From the NCBI RefSeq assembly GCF_030929615.1, contig NZ_JAVFVU010000035.1, forward strand, positions 21,314 through 85,313: a stretch of DNA of 64,000 nucleotides, in the 5' to 3' direction. Numbering within the stretch: position 1 is the first letter of the stretch; the number at the start of each line of letters is the position of its first letter. The stretch comes from Dyadobacter sp. LHD-138. GTDB taxonomy: Bacteria > Bacteroidota > Bacteroidia > Cytophagales > Spirosomataceae. Made by a program: the position numbers and the translations under genes. The notes beneath the pieces were generated by a model. It was not told the DNA's origin, searched no databases, and worked only from the letters and a program-made list of their open reading frames with translations. Below are positions 37,232-45,931 of the stretch, piece after piece.

Positions 37232-37501
37232 AAACTCAATACCTCAGATCATGCGTGAAAACGGTTATTCCGATACGCTGAATCGAACCGTTCAAAAAAT
37301 CCGGGCCAGATCCGAATATTCCTATTGTCGAAAATACAAAAGAGAGACCTCTCCCCGGGAAAGATTCGACAGCCCTTCCAAGACCGGGATCGTGAATTTC
37401 TTCTGTTACTTCCATTTTTAAAGAGCATGTAAGAATGACTTCCTCATATTTGCCTGCCTTTTGACACTTCAAAGATCCGCTAAAACGGTCCGCTACTTAA
37501 A

Positions 37502-37539
37502 CCGTAAAACACGTGTTTTCAAAAACACGTGTTTTACGG
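37502..37539. repeat. Perfect 18-bp inverted repeat in a divergent intergenic region
   Basis: The arms 37502-37519 and 37522-37539 are exact reverse complements with a two-base spacer (CA). Each arm itself contains the palindrome ACACGTGT. It lies between two divergent hypothetical genes (37232-37742), so it is not an ordinary terminator. It may be a regulator site or cruciform. The rest of the 511-bp gap shows no gene. Confidence 0.65.
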
Positions 37540-37742
37540 GGTTATGTAACCAAAAAGTAAAATCAATATCCTTTTTTTGGTGATCTATATAATTTAACAT
37601 ACATTAGCCGACCGATCAGCCTGGACATTTTCGCATCGTTTCCTACGTCCGTGACAGCATTTTTCGCACACTTTCAGTTCATATCTTTTCCCTGTTTAAT
37701 TTTCCACTTTAACAGTAGGAATACTGTAAACCCAAATTCATT

Positions 37743-38435
37743 ATGACCAACATCAACTCGACGGCTCAGCTAATTTCTGAACAGGTTTTTGAGAACTGGG
37801 CATTTGCCTGGCAAAAACTGGAATTTGATCCAAACCCTTTCGATTTTTTCAAGAACGGAGAACAGATTCTCTCCGGCGTCGTTTTCAACAGCCGCAACAT
37901 GAGCTCGCTTTTGTCGACGACGGGCGTGAGCACAATTAAAATCAGATTTGGACTTAATTTAGAAACCAAAGATTTTGAAATCATCCTGTTCGGCACAGAT
38001 AGCACGGGCCAGATCATGACCCCATATTATGTTCCCAGCAAAAAAAATTACTACACACCAGACGCCGCGTTGGGCGAGCAAGGACGGGTACCCGCCGAGC
38101 TGATCAAGCAATGGAAAAAAAACTGGCTCGTAACGGCAGGAGCCGGGGAGGTTACCAGCAAGAACTTCGTTACGCCGTATGGCTTCACAAGAGGTTACAA
38201 TTATTCGCTGAAAGAGTTTATTGAAACATTATTTACATTCCGGACAGCGCCGGATATCAACGTGGTTTTTGTACTTCACGAATATTATGGGGTAAACTAT
38301 CTTACCACAAAAAAAGTCACCTCAACCTTCGGCGTGGTACTTCATGCGCAAAATGCAGATTCATCTGGCGCAACTTTGCAGGGTGATCCTGACGCATACT
38401 ATGACCTGACCGCTCCTTGCCCGAGAACCTGTTAA
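37743..38435 (+). CDS. Hypothetical protein
   Basis: 230 residues, not recognised and without a signal peptide. The N-terminal half reads as beta strands after a helix (TIKIRFGLNLETKDFEIILFGTD). Later come KEFIETLFTFRTAPDINVVFVLHEYYG and a Cys-rich end (APCPRTC). It looks like a folded soluble domain of its own. It is divergent from the helical protein at 36533 and near the DUF6916/collar genes, but no functional link is shown. Confidence 0.65.
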   Translation: MTNINSTAQLISEQVFENWAFAWQKLEFDPNPFDFFKNGEQILSGVVFNSRNMSSLLSTTGVSTIKIRFGLNLETKDFEIILFGTDSTGQIMTPYYVPSKKNYYTPDAALGEQGRVPAELIKQWKKNWLVTAGAGEVTSKNFVTPYGFTRGYNYSLKEFIETLFTFRTAPDINVVFVLHEYYGVNYLTTKKVTSTFGVVLHAQNADSSGATLQGDPDAYYDLTAPCPRTC

Positions 38436-38542
38436 AATAAATATCCTGTCCACGTTGCTGTCATAATTTTAGATGTCACCAATCCGGCTTCTGTATTGTG
38501 ACGGCAACAGCTTTATCTACTCCACGATATTTTGGTTAAGTC

Positions 38543-39193
38543 ATGCATTATTCGAGCGAACAGCTTATCATTTTTTTTGCCTTTTTACCCATACTCGTCG
38601 CGTCCGTAACCGGTGCGATTAAATTTAAAAAGCTTGACACCCCCCTGAAACTTTTGAGTTTCCTTATTTTTTTCGCCCTGATTATTGAATCAATTTCCCG
38701 CATTCTCTGGCTTTACAAGATTTCAAATTTGTTTTTATGGCCGGTTTACGTCAACGTTGAATTTGCCTTTCTCATCTGGATTTACAGCATGGAACTGCAA
38801 AACAAATTTCTTTCCAAATTAAAAATCTGGCTTATTATGCTTTTTACGGCTTATGTCAGCTACAAAACCCTTCAGGTTTCAAGCCGGATCAACCTGATCG
38901 ACAACAGCGGTAGATTAGTCGAAAGCATTGTACTGATCTCCATTATCCTTTTTTATTATTACAAATTATATGTAAACCAGCCATTGTCCAATTTATGGTC
39001 GACTCCTATGTTTTGTGTATCGACTGGTCTGTTGATTTTTTTCGCGGGAAACTTTTTCATCTTCCTGTTTATTAATTTTATACTGCAATATTCTCAAAAA
39101 CTGAATTACCAGATCTGGATTATCCATGCATCTTTAAACTGCGTATTATACCTGATCTACACTTTCGCCCTATGGAAAAGCCCGCAGAACTAG
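38543..39193 (+). CDS. Polytopic membrane protein of unknown function
   Basis: 216 residues with about seven predicted membrane helices and very short loops. Similar proteins occur upstream of NarL-type kinases in Bacteroidota. Its end overlaps the start of the kinase gene (39172) by 22 bp, so translation is coupled and it may be the membrane sensor partner of that system. Confidence 0.78.
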   Translation: MHYSSEQLIIFFAFLPILVASVTGAIKFKKLDTPLKLLSFLIFFALIIESISRILWLYKISNLFLWPVYVNVEFAFLIWIYSMELQNKFLSKLKIWLIMLFTAYVSYKTLQVSSRINLIDNSGRLVESIVLISIILFYYYKLYVNQPLSNLWSTPMFCVSTGLLIFFAGNFFIFLFINFILQYSQKLNYQIWIIHASLNCVLYLIYTFALWKSPQN

Positions 39194-39966
39194 AATTCGC
39201 ACACCTGCTGTTTGGAGGCCTGGCCTTTGTACTTTTTCTATCGCTGGCTATTGTGCTGTTCATTATGCTCTATCAGCGTAAACTGCACCGTCAACAGAAA
39301 GATATGCAGGACCAGGCGCTGGCGTATCAAAAAAATCTGACCAGCATTGTCGTACGCTCACAGGAAAATGAGAGAGAGAGAATTTCAAGAGATCTCCATG
39401 ACGAAATTGGTGTTTCATTATCGGCAGCTAAGCTCTATATCAATCAGATTCAATATGAAAATTCTCCGACAGAAATGATGCGGCTGGCGGGCGATGCCAG
39501 TGGTATTATCGGTAATATTGTACAGGATATCCGGCAAATTGCGCAGAACCTTTCACCTTTGATTTTGGAAAATTTCGGCTTCCGGCAGGCGATACACATG
39601 CTCATGACCCGGATTCAGGCTGGCGGGATTCGTACCGAATGTTATATTGATTTTGATACAACATTAGAAAAAGAAACGGAGCTTGGCCTGTACCGGATCA
39701 TTCAGGAAGCTTCGGGCAATGCACTTAAACATGCAAATCCAAGCCTGATTGAAGTCAGTCTGACCCAGGAAAACAAACTGTTATTGTTGTTGATTTCGGA
39801 CAACGGAAGCGGTTTCGATTATCAGAAAACGGATCTTACCAAAACCACTTCAATGGGTCTGAGCGGGATCAAAATCCGTGCAGAGCTGATTAACGGGCAA
39901 CTTTCAGTAAACTCATCGGCAATAACCGGGACGGAGATTTTAATTACTATCCCCGTTACTGCCTAA
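39172..39966 (+). CDS. NarL-type sensor histidine kinase (HisKA_3)
   Basis: 264 residues. One membrane helix (~11-33) is followed by a coiled-coil linker, the HisKA_3 H-box NERERISRDLHDEIG with His76, and a HATPase domain (IIQEASGNALKHA, LLISDNGSGFDY, MGLSGIKIRAELING). It has almost no sensor part of its own, which suggests that the overlapping upstream membrane protein provides the signal. The LuxR regulator follows 20 bp later. Confidence 0.94.
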   Translation: MEKPAELEFAHLLFGGLAFVLFLSLAIVLFIMLYQRKLHRQQKDMQDQALAYQKNLTSIVVRSQENERERISRDLHDEIGVSLSAAKLYINQIQYENSPTEMMRLAGDASGIIGNIVQDIRQIAQNLSPLILENFGFRQAIHMLMTRIQAGGIRTECYIDFDTTLEKETELGLYRIIQEASGNALKHANPSLIEVSLTQENKLLLLLISDNGSGFDYQKTDLTKTTSMGLSGIKIRAELINGQLSVNSSAITGTEILITIPVTA

Positions 39967-39986
39967 ACGCAACGATTTCCACGACC

Positions 39987-40655
39987 ATGAAAACGCTAAA
40001 ACTAGCTGTCATTGACGATCACACCCTGTTCCGCCAAGGGCTGATCCAAATCTTAGAAAAGTTCAATCACTACGATGTTGTTTTCGAAGCATCATCGGCT
40101 GAAGAAATGTTTGAACAGTTGTGCTCAGTTACGCCGGACATTGTACTGTTAGACCTGAATATGAAAGGTATGAGCGGTCAGCAGGCCAGTATTATTATCC
40201 GCCACGACTATCCGGATATGAAAATTATTATTCTGTCAATGAATTATTCGCACGACTATATTCGTCAAATGATGAAGATCGGCGTGCACGGATATCTGCC
40301 CAAGGACATTGACCAGCGAAAACTCGTAGAAGCCATTGATCAGGTTCACGAAAAAGGACATTATATGGATGACGAGATTGCCGCGGTTTTACGCGAGGCA
40401 CTCCAAATGAGCCAACGCAAGAATCTCAAAAAAAGCACCGTCATAGAATCTGAAAACATTGTTTTAACAGACCGTGAAATGGATGTTCTTCGGCTAATCT
40501 GCAAAGGACAAAATACCCAGCAAATCGCGGAAGCACTTTTTATAAGTTACCGCACCGTGGAAGGGCACCGCAAAAATCTGCTTTTAAAAACAGGCGTCAC
40601 CAACTCGGTAAGCCTGGTGGTTTTCGCTGTGAAACACGGGCTGATCGAAATGTAA
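39987..40655 (+). CDS. NarL/LuxR family response regulator
   Basis: 222 residues. The receiver domain has DD at 10-11 and phosphoacceptor Asp56 in VLLDLNMKG. The LuxR-type helix-turn-helix (~150-215) contains LTDREMDVLRLICKGQNTQQIAEALFISYRTVEGHRKNLL. It is the cognate partner of the kinase just upstream. The three genes 38543-40655 form one unit. Confidence 0.95.
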   Translation: MKTLKLAVIDDHTLFRQGLIQILEKFNHYDVVFEASSAEEMFEQLCSVTPDIVLLDLNMKGMSGQQASIIIRHDYPDMKIIILSMNYSHDYIRQMMKIGVHGYLPKDIDQRKLVEAIDQVHEKGHYMDDEIAAVLREALQMSQRKNLKKSTVIESENIVLTDREMDVLRLICKGQNTQQIAEALFISYRTVEGHRKNLLLKTGVTNSVSLVVFAVKHGLIEM

Positions 40656-40693
40656 ACGTACCCCTCCTCTTCAAAACGTCTGTTATCCCGGGC

Positions 40694-41362
40694 TTATTTT
40701 TCAAACACCAGCGCATCGGGATTTGCGCCAAGCTCCTGCAACGCATCCAAAACCGAGGACGTAAAAGCATCCGGGCCACAAACATAAAAGGGTTGATTAA
40801 AATCTTCAATATGCTTTTGCAGAAAATCTTTGGTAATCCTTCCGTGCGCATAGCCTGCCGCCTGTTCAGAGGAAATGATATTGAAAAAGTTATATCCAAG
40901 CATCTTTTCAAATTCTTCTTTCAGGATAATATCAGCCGTCGTTTTGTTAGAAAAGAACAGCCGGTTATTGCCGACTTTCCCTTCAGCATACAACGCCCTA
41001 AGAATGGCGATAAAAGGTGTTACCCCGGCTCCGCCTGCCAGAAAAACGCCTTCGCCCTTGTACGCAATAGCTCCCCAGGCGTCACTTATTTCGAAAATAT
41101 CACCGGGTTTTACCAACGTCAGCTGATTGGTTACACCGTCATGGTCGGTATATGATTTGATCGTAAATTCCAGCACCGGATTTTCGGGTATTGACGTAAA
41201 AGTGAATGGCCGCTTTTCATCCTTCCAGCTTTCTTTCAGAATGGAAAGATCTGTCGCCTCGCCCGGGTTGAAACTAAACCCGTCCGGTTTTTCTACCGCA
41301 AAGGAATGCACGTTATGGGTTATCGTTTTAACCGCAATGACTTTTACCTGATAATCTGCCAT
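40694..41362 (-). CDS. Ferredoxin/flavodoxin-NADP reductase-like FAD oxidoreductase
   Basis: 222 residues. The FAD-binding N-terminal domain (FAVEKPDGFSFNPGEATDLSI, RPFTFTSIPENP) is followed by an NAD(P)-binding domain (VFLAGGAGVTPFIAILRALYAEG, FYVCGPDAFTSSVLDALQELG). There is no 2Fe-2S domain, so it needs a separate electron partner. It converges with the LuxR regulator gene. Confidence 0.9.
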   Translation of the reverse strand: MADYQVKVIAVKTITHNVHSFAVEKPDGFSFNPGEATDLSILKESWKDEKRPFTFTSIPENPVLEFTIKSYTDHDGVTNQLTLVKPGDIFEISDAWGAIAYKGEGVFLAGGAGVTPFIAILRALYAEGKVGNNRLFFSNKTTADIILKEEFEKMLGYNFFNIISSEQAAGYAHGRITKDFLQKHIEDFNQPFYVCGPDAFTSSVLDALQELGANPDALVFEK

Positions 41363-41578
41363 GATATTTCATTTTTAAAACGCGGACTCTAACTTTTCGC
41401 TGACGAGCTGACTAAAAATAGCTTCTTTTACAGACAAAAAAAAGTCTGTTTCCTCTATTTTAGGCTCATCGCGAAAAAAGCTATCGCGATTAAATCCCGA
41501 ACGCTATTATTTCGTTTTTAGGCAGGATTTAAATTGTTTTCGCATCTTGATCATTTATCTCAACAAATGTAAAATTCC

Positions 41579-41767
41579 TTACTTTCGCAACTTTCTATCA
41601 GATACATCACACACATTAATACCTTTAAGAACAATTGTGTCACCAATTTTTATCTTCGCTGGATAAATCGATAAGCTCTTGCTATCAGCTGGTGATGTTT
41701 CCTTCTGTTTGCAGCTATATATACAAATTAGTAAGATAATCGCAATATGTATTTTGTTTCTTGTCAT
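41579..41767 (-). CDS. Small lipoprotein, probably a truncated IPT/TIG protein
   Basis: 62 residues. A signal peptide ends in the lipobox IYSC (about residue 19), followed by a Ser/Pro-rich linker and the start of an IPT/TIG-like domain (SIYPAKIKIGDTIVLKGINV). The domain breaks off after about 30 residues where about 80 are expected. It is likely the 5' remnant of a larger surface lipoprotein. Confidence 0.5.
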   Translation of the reverse strand: MTRNKIHIAIILLICIYSCKQKETSPADSKSLSIYPAKIKIGDTIVLKGINVCDVSDRKLRK

Positions 41768-41830
41768 GGCAACGTTGATGAAATTTATCTTTATTCACAA
41801 GTTTCCCTGGAGTTACCAAGACCATACGTG

Positions 41831-41915
41831 CCCCGATTTGAAATCGGGGTGAACATGAGAAAGATCAGCTGACTCACAACCATTTTAAAACAGACAGATA
41901 AAATCTGTTTTAAAA
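41831..41915. repeat. Two hairpin-forming palindromes
   Basis: CCCCGATTT/AAATCGGGG (41831-41839 with 41841-41849), a REP-like palindrome, and a 12-bp stem TTTTAAAACAGA/TCTGTTTTAAAA (41883-41894 with 41904-41915). Both are downstream of the glycolipid operon and upstream of the small lipoprotein gene. Confidence 0.5.
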
Positions 41916-41982
41916 ACGACAAGACTGCAATGATATCACATAAATAACTAACATTAAGCACATTATAGCCATAAGTGAAAAA

Positions 41983-42027
41983 CAAAAAAAATCCTAACTA
42001 ACGTACCAAAAATACGTAGTAAGGATT
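41983..42027 (-). terminator. Terminator of the lipid/polyketide operon
   Basis: On the minus strand a long stem (42027-42013 with 42005-41990, AATCCT/AGGATT outside, ACTACGTA/TACGT-AGT inside, one mismatch and one bulge) runs straight into eight T. It begins 22 bp after the stop of the last acyltransferase gene and is the only strong terminator seen in the nine-gene unit. Confidence 0.85.
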
Positions 42028-42049
42028 ATCTCTGTTACTTATCTAAAAT

Positions 42050-43312
42050 TCAGCCGATTTCTTCCGACAAAATAGCCACGGCCCTTTTGCGGATATCCCG
42101 AGCCTTATCAACCGGCAAAAACGCACCGTTGGAACAGAATGAAAAATCGATCTTACCTTGAAAGGTGCTTACCACCAGGGTATTCGGGTTGCGCCATGGA
42201 AAACCTACGGCCGGGCTATGCAAAGCTTCGACGGAAAATGTCTGGTAAGTTGTGGGGATATCCAAAACGCCCATGTTGGATAAAGTAACATCGTGACTGC
42301 CTTTGGTCGATCGTAAATGCCCTATCATTTGTCGTGCCGTTGAATGAAAAAACTCACTCATGACAATGATTTCCGGCATATTGATCTTATTCGCCTTATC
42401 GACCAGATCATTTTTGATACTTCGGGAAATAGTCCAGAAATCGTTGTCCCTTTCTTTCTTTGGAATCGATAACTCCACAATCGGTGCAAAAGCGAACATC
42501 GTATCCTTTTTTATATCGGGAATATACCTGCGGATATCCACCGGACTTATCACTTTATTTTTTGCCCCGTTTCCCATTTCAAATGCAAAAGCCTGCAAAA
42601 ATGCCGCACACAGCACGGCATGGACTGAGGTATTTTCAGCCTTGCATTTTTTCACCAAAGTAGAAGATAACCCGGAAGGGAAATTCCAGTTAAGAAAGTA
42701 AAAACTTTCAGCTTCTAATCTGGGCTTGCGGTTTGTTATAAAAAACAGTCCTTTGGCAAGCGTAGAAAAAAATGCCGCTTTAAACTTCAAACCGCCTTTT
42801 TGAGTGTATGAATCGGGCAGCAATTCCTGAATATCCGTAAAAGACTGATAGGCCGTTAACCTTGTTTCCGGCTCATCCAGGCTTTGCAGGAATTCCCGCA
42901 TGAGCGTAACAATGGTTGTTCCGTCGCAAATACAATGCGCACAAACAAAAATGAGATCGGATGTATTTTCAGATCTCAGCCAGACAAGCCGGGCCAGCGG
43001 ACCGCTGCCGGCATCGAAAGGTTTTATCCATTCAGCGACACTTACTTTTTCCCACTGATCCTCTGCATACCTTTCCAAAACACAGACCGGAATCGCAGGC
43101 ATGTCGGGATTCATAACAAAGGATGGAAATCCCTTGTTATCATGCTTAATATTTGCTCTTAAAAGCGGATGTTTTGTCTGCAATTTCAGCAGTGCAGCAC
43201 TTATTTGCTCTCCCGTAAGTGCACCTTTTATTGTTGCGGTGAAGGTACAGTTAACCGATACCTGGCCATCGGCATACATGATTCTCTCACCAACTATTAA
43301 TCTCCTGTTCAT
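42050..43312 (-). CDS. Condensation/PapA-like acyltransferase 1
   Basis: 420 residues of the CoA/ACP-dependent acyltransferase superfamily that includes NRPS condensation domains, mycobacterial PapA proteins and alcohol acetyltransferases. The catalytic motif reads AHCICDG (~126-132), so the HxxxDG core is kept but the first of the usual two His is Ala. The start (RLIVGERIMYADGQVSVNCTFTATIKG) and the C-terminal KIDFSFCSNG block match its two neighbours. It is the last gene of the operon, one base after acyltransferase 2. It probably transfers an acyl chain to a hydroxyl of the glycosylated product. Confidence 0.85.
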   Translation of the reverse strand: MNRRLIVGERIMYADGQVSVNCTFTATIKGALTGEQISAALLKLQTKHPLLRANIKHDNKGFPSFVMNPDMPAIPVCVLERYAEDQWEKVSVAEWIKPFDAGSGPLARLVWLRSENTSDLIFVCAHCICDGTTIVTLMREFLQSLDEPETRLTAYQSFTDIQELLPDSYTQKGGLKFKAAFFSTLAKGLFFITNRKPRLEAESFYFLNWNFPSGLSSTLVKKCKAENTSVHAVLCAAFLQAFAFEMGNGAKNKVISPVDIRRYIPDIKKDTMFAFAPIVELSIPKKERDNDFWTISRSIKNDLVDKANKINMPEIIVMSEFFHSTARQMIGHLRSTKGSHDVTLSNMGVLDIPTTYQTFSVEALHSPAVGFPWRNPNTLVVSTFQGKIDFSFCSNGAFLPVDKARDIRKRAVAILSEEIG

Positions 43313-43313
43313 A

Positions 43314-44591
43314 TTAAACTACGCTGCTTTCTTGGGTGATGGTCTGGTTTAGGAGTAACTGCATGGCATTTTCTTTGACCAGGAGCGCATCCTGATATTT
43401 TAAAAATCCTTCTTCTGATGTAAACACAAAATCAATCTGACCACGAAATGTGGAAGTTGAAATCTTCGTCGGGTTTCCCATGGGAAATCGTGACGAAGGG
43501 CTATATACATTTTGGATGCTGAAAGTCTCATAATGCTCACGGATTTTAATCTTCCCCAAATTGGCAAAAGCAAAATCGTGAAGCCCCTTTCCTGCCTTGG
43601 CATACCGGATACTTTTGGGCAATAAAGAGACAAGTTGTTCTGTATACATCAACATTTTACGGATGTCCGTTTTTTCGATCTTATTATAAAGTTTATCCCG
43701 GAGATATCTGGCCTGATGCCAGAAATCGTACTGCTTGTTTCCAAGTGAAAGATCAATCATCACCGGAAATGGAAACAGATGATCACTGCCTATTTCGGGT
43801 AAAAAGCGGCGGGCATCCACAGAACAGAACATGCGTCTGTTTGTTGAAAGATGCCTGACATTTTGAAATGCCTTCATAAAGGTCAGGCTCAAAACTGTAT
43901 TAATACTTAATCCCTCCTCTTTGCATTTTTCCAAGATTACCCCTGTCATGTCGCTATTCAACTTCCAGTTAATCGTATAAAAATGATCCTTTTTCTTTTC
44001 CTTCATCCAACTGACCACACCCAGATAAAAACGGGTCATTCCGGTTATCAAATTCGCTGTAAAAATATTGGCCATATTTCTTTGTATGTCAACAGGAACA
44101 AGGTCCATGAGGGACGACACGGCCTGATAAGAGCCAATATCCTTACCCGGATTATCTGCCACTTCCAGTATCTCGTGCATCAGCTGCATGACCGATGTTG
44201 CGTCACAAATGCAGTGATGGCAAACCAGTATCAGTTCAGAGGTTCGCTCTGATCTTACCCAGACCAGCCTCGTCAAAGGTTCCTTTTCTACATCAAATAG
44301 TTTATGCCACTCTTTTTCTGCTTCGTTCCGCCAGTCTTTATCAGAATTTCTCTCAACGATTCGTAATGGTATGGGCTGTATTTTGTCCGGCGACACGTAC
44401 CACGGAATTCCCTTCTCGTCCTGCCAAACTACAATTTTTAAGAGCGGGTGACGGTTTTGTACTTTTTGCAGTGCCTTTTCCAGATTTCCCTGAGAAAGAC
44501 ATCCTTCCACGGTCACCGTAAAAATCAGATTCACCGGCGTATTCTTCCCCGCAAACATGGAGCCCTCCAGAAAGCTCATTTTTCTTTTCAT
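43314..44591 (-). CDS. Condensation/PapA-like acyltransferase 2
   Basis: 425 residues, paralogue of the flanking acyltransferases. The motif is HHCICDA (~125-131). Both His and the Asp are present but the usual Gly is Ala, which may alter activity or specificity. The N-terminus is MSFLEGSMFAGKNTPVNLIF and the C-terminal block is QIDFVFTSEEG. Its start overlaps the stop of acyltransferase 3 by 4 bp, indicating translational coupling. Confidence 0.85.
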   Translation of the reverse strand: MKRKMSFLEGSMFAGKNTPVNLIFTVTVEGCLSQGNLEKALQKVQNRHPLLKIVVWQDEKGIPWYVSPDKIQPIPLRIVERNSDKDWRNEAEKEWHKLFDVEKEPLTRLVWVRSERTSELILVCHHCICDATSVMQLMHEILEVADNPGKDIGSYQAVSSLMDLVPVDIQRNMANIFTANLITGMTRFYLGVVSWMKEKKKDHFYTINWKLNSDMTGVILEKCKEEGLSINTVLSLTFMKAFQNVRHLSTNRRMFCSVDARRFLPEIGSDHLFPFPVMIDLSLGNKQYDFWHQARYLRDKLYNKIEKTDIRKMLMYTEQLVSLLPKSIRYAKAGKGLHDFAFANLGKIKIREHYETFSIQNVYSPSSRFPMGNPTKISTSTFRGQIDFVFTSEEGFLKYQDALLVKENAMQLLLNQTITQESSVV

Positions 44592-45883
44592 ACGCCAACG
44601 GTATTCGCAACAAATGCTTCAAACATCAGTTTCATCGCTTCCTGTTTGATCTTCACGGCATTTTCACGTGCCATAAACATTTCGTTTGAGACAAACGAAA
44701 AATCCATTTGTTTGTTAAAAGTGGTGGTAATAATGGTAGTCGGATTGCCAAACGGACCGATCACCGTTGGACTGTAAACCGTTTCAATCGAGAAAGTCCG
44801 GTAACCCGAGGGGATATCAAGCCGTCCCATATTCGAAAACATAAAATCGTTACCGGCTTTGGCATAAGTAAGGAATTTTATCAAAGGTCTGATCGCCTTG
44901 TGAGAGCCTTCCATGCCCATGATAAATTCATACGGGTTCAGCTTGTCCATTTGTTTTGAAATCAGCACTTGCTGCTTTTGGACATTTACCCAAAAATCAG
45001 TCGCCGACTTTTTAGCAAGCTGCATGTTCATGGCCAGCCCAAATGCGAAAATCGTATCTCTTTTTACTTCCGGCATGTACCTGCGGATATCCACAGGACA
45101 GATGGCCTTGCCATGCGCGGCGGTTTTGTTGATCCTCTTAAAAGCCTCCAAAAATGCAAGGCATAAAGCAGTATTGACCGTTACCTGATGCTTTTTGCAA
45201 ACGGCAAAAAGTGCTGAGGACTCTTCCTGGCTAAGTTTCCAGCTTATTAAATAGTCAGATGCCCGCTGTGGCAGCACTTTATTTTTTGTCGAAATAAAGC
45301 GCGACATCACTGCCAGCGAAGCATTTACAAGGCCAGAAGAAAATCCGGCCTTGATTTTCTTTCTTCTGTCATTTAAAATTTCAGCCGGAATAAGATCAGC
45401 GAGTGATGAGAATGTTGATGAAGTGCCAATTTCGTGGTCTGTGTTATCTAAAACGGCAAGCAAGTCTGTCAGCAAAGCCATCCCTGAGCCGCCGTCACAC
45501 ATACAATGGTGAAAAGCCAGGATCAGATCCGAGGCTTCCTCGGAACGTATCCAGACAACGCGAAGAAGCGGACCGGTTTTTATCTGGAAAGAAGTGGCCC
45601 ATTCATACCTCGATTCATCGATCCAATCCTGGTCGGACAAACGCGCTACAATACGCAAAGGAATTTCAGGCGCGGGCGATTGCTGAACAAAATAAGGATC
45701 ACCCTTTTCGTCCTCTTCGATACAGGCCGTGAGCGCCGGATATTTGGCTTGCAGTTTTTTCAGTGCCAATGGAAAATTTTCAGGTACAATTTTCCCGGCA
45801 ATTTTCACCGAAAACACCCCGTGAAAGGGCTCTGAACCATTTCCATATAGCACTCTTTCCAAAAACAGTAGCTTTCTTTTCAT
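44588..45883 (-). CDS. Condensation/PapA-like acyltransferase 3
   Basis: 431 residues with the complete motif HHCMCDG (~124-130). It keeps the two-domain layout of the family: VFSVKIAGKIVPENFPLALKKL at the N-terminus, AVCKKHQVTVNTALCLAFLEA in the middle and QMDFSFVSNE near the end. Of the three paralogues it has the most canonical active site. It is the first acyltransferase gene in transcription order, 48 bp after a glycosyltransferase gene. Confidence 0.87.
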   Translation of the reverse strand: MKRKLLFLERVLYGNGSEPFHGVFSVKIAGKIVPENFPLALKKLQAKYPALTACIEEDEKGDPYFVQQSPAPEIPLRIVARLSDQDWIDESRYEWATSFQIKTGPLLRVVWIRSEEASDLILAFHHCMCDGGSGMALLTDLLAVLDNTDHEIGTSSTFSSLADLIPAEILNDRRKKIKAGFSSGLVNASLAVMSRFISTKNKVLPQRASDYLISWKLSQEESSALFAVCKKHQVTVNTALCLAFLEAFKRINKTAAHGKAICPVDIRRYMPEVKRDTIFAFGLAMNMQLAKKSATDFWVNVQKQQVLISKQMDKLNPYEFIMGMEGSHKAIRPLIKFLTYAKAGNDFMFSNMGRLDIPSGYRTFSIETVYSPTVIGPFGNPTTIITTTFNKQMDFSFVSNEMFMARENAVKIKQEAMKLMFEAFVANTVGV

Positions 45884-45931
45884 TTTTCGATGGCTAACAG
45901 ACCGTTATTTTTATTTCAGATGTTCTGGTTT

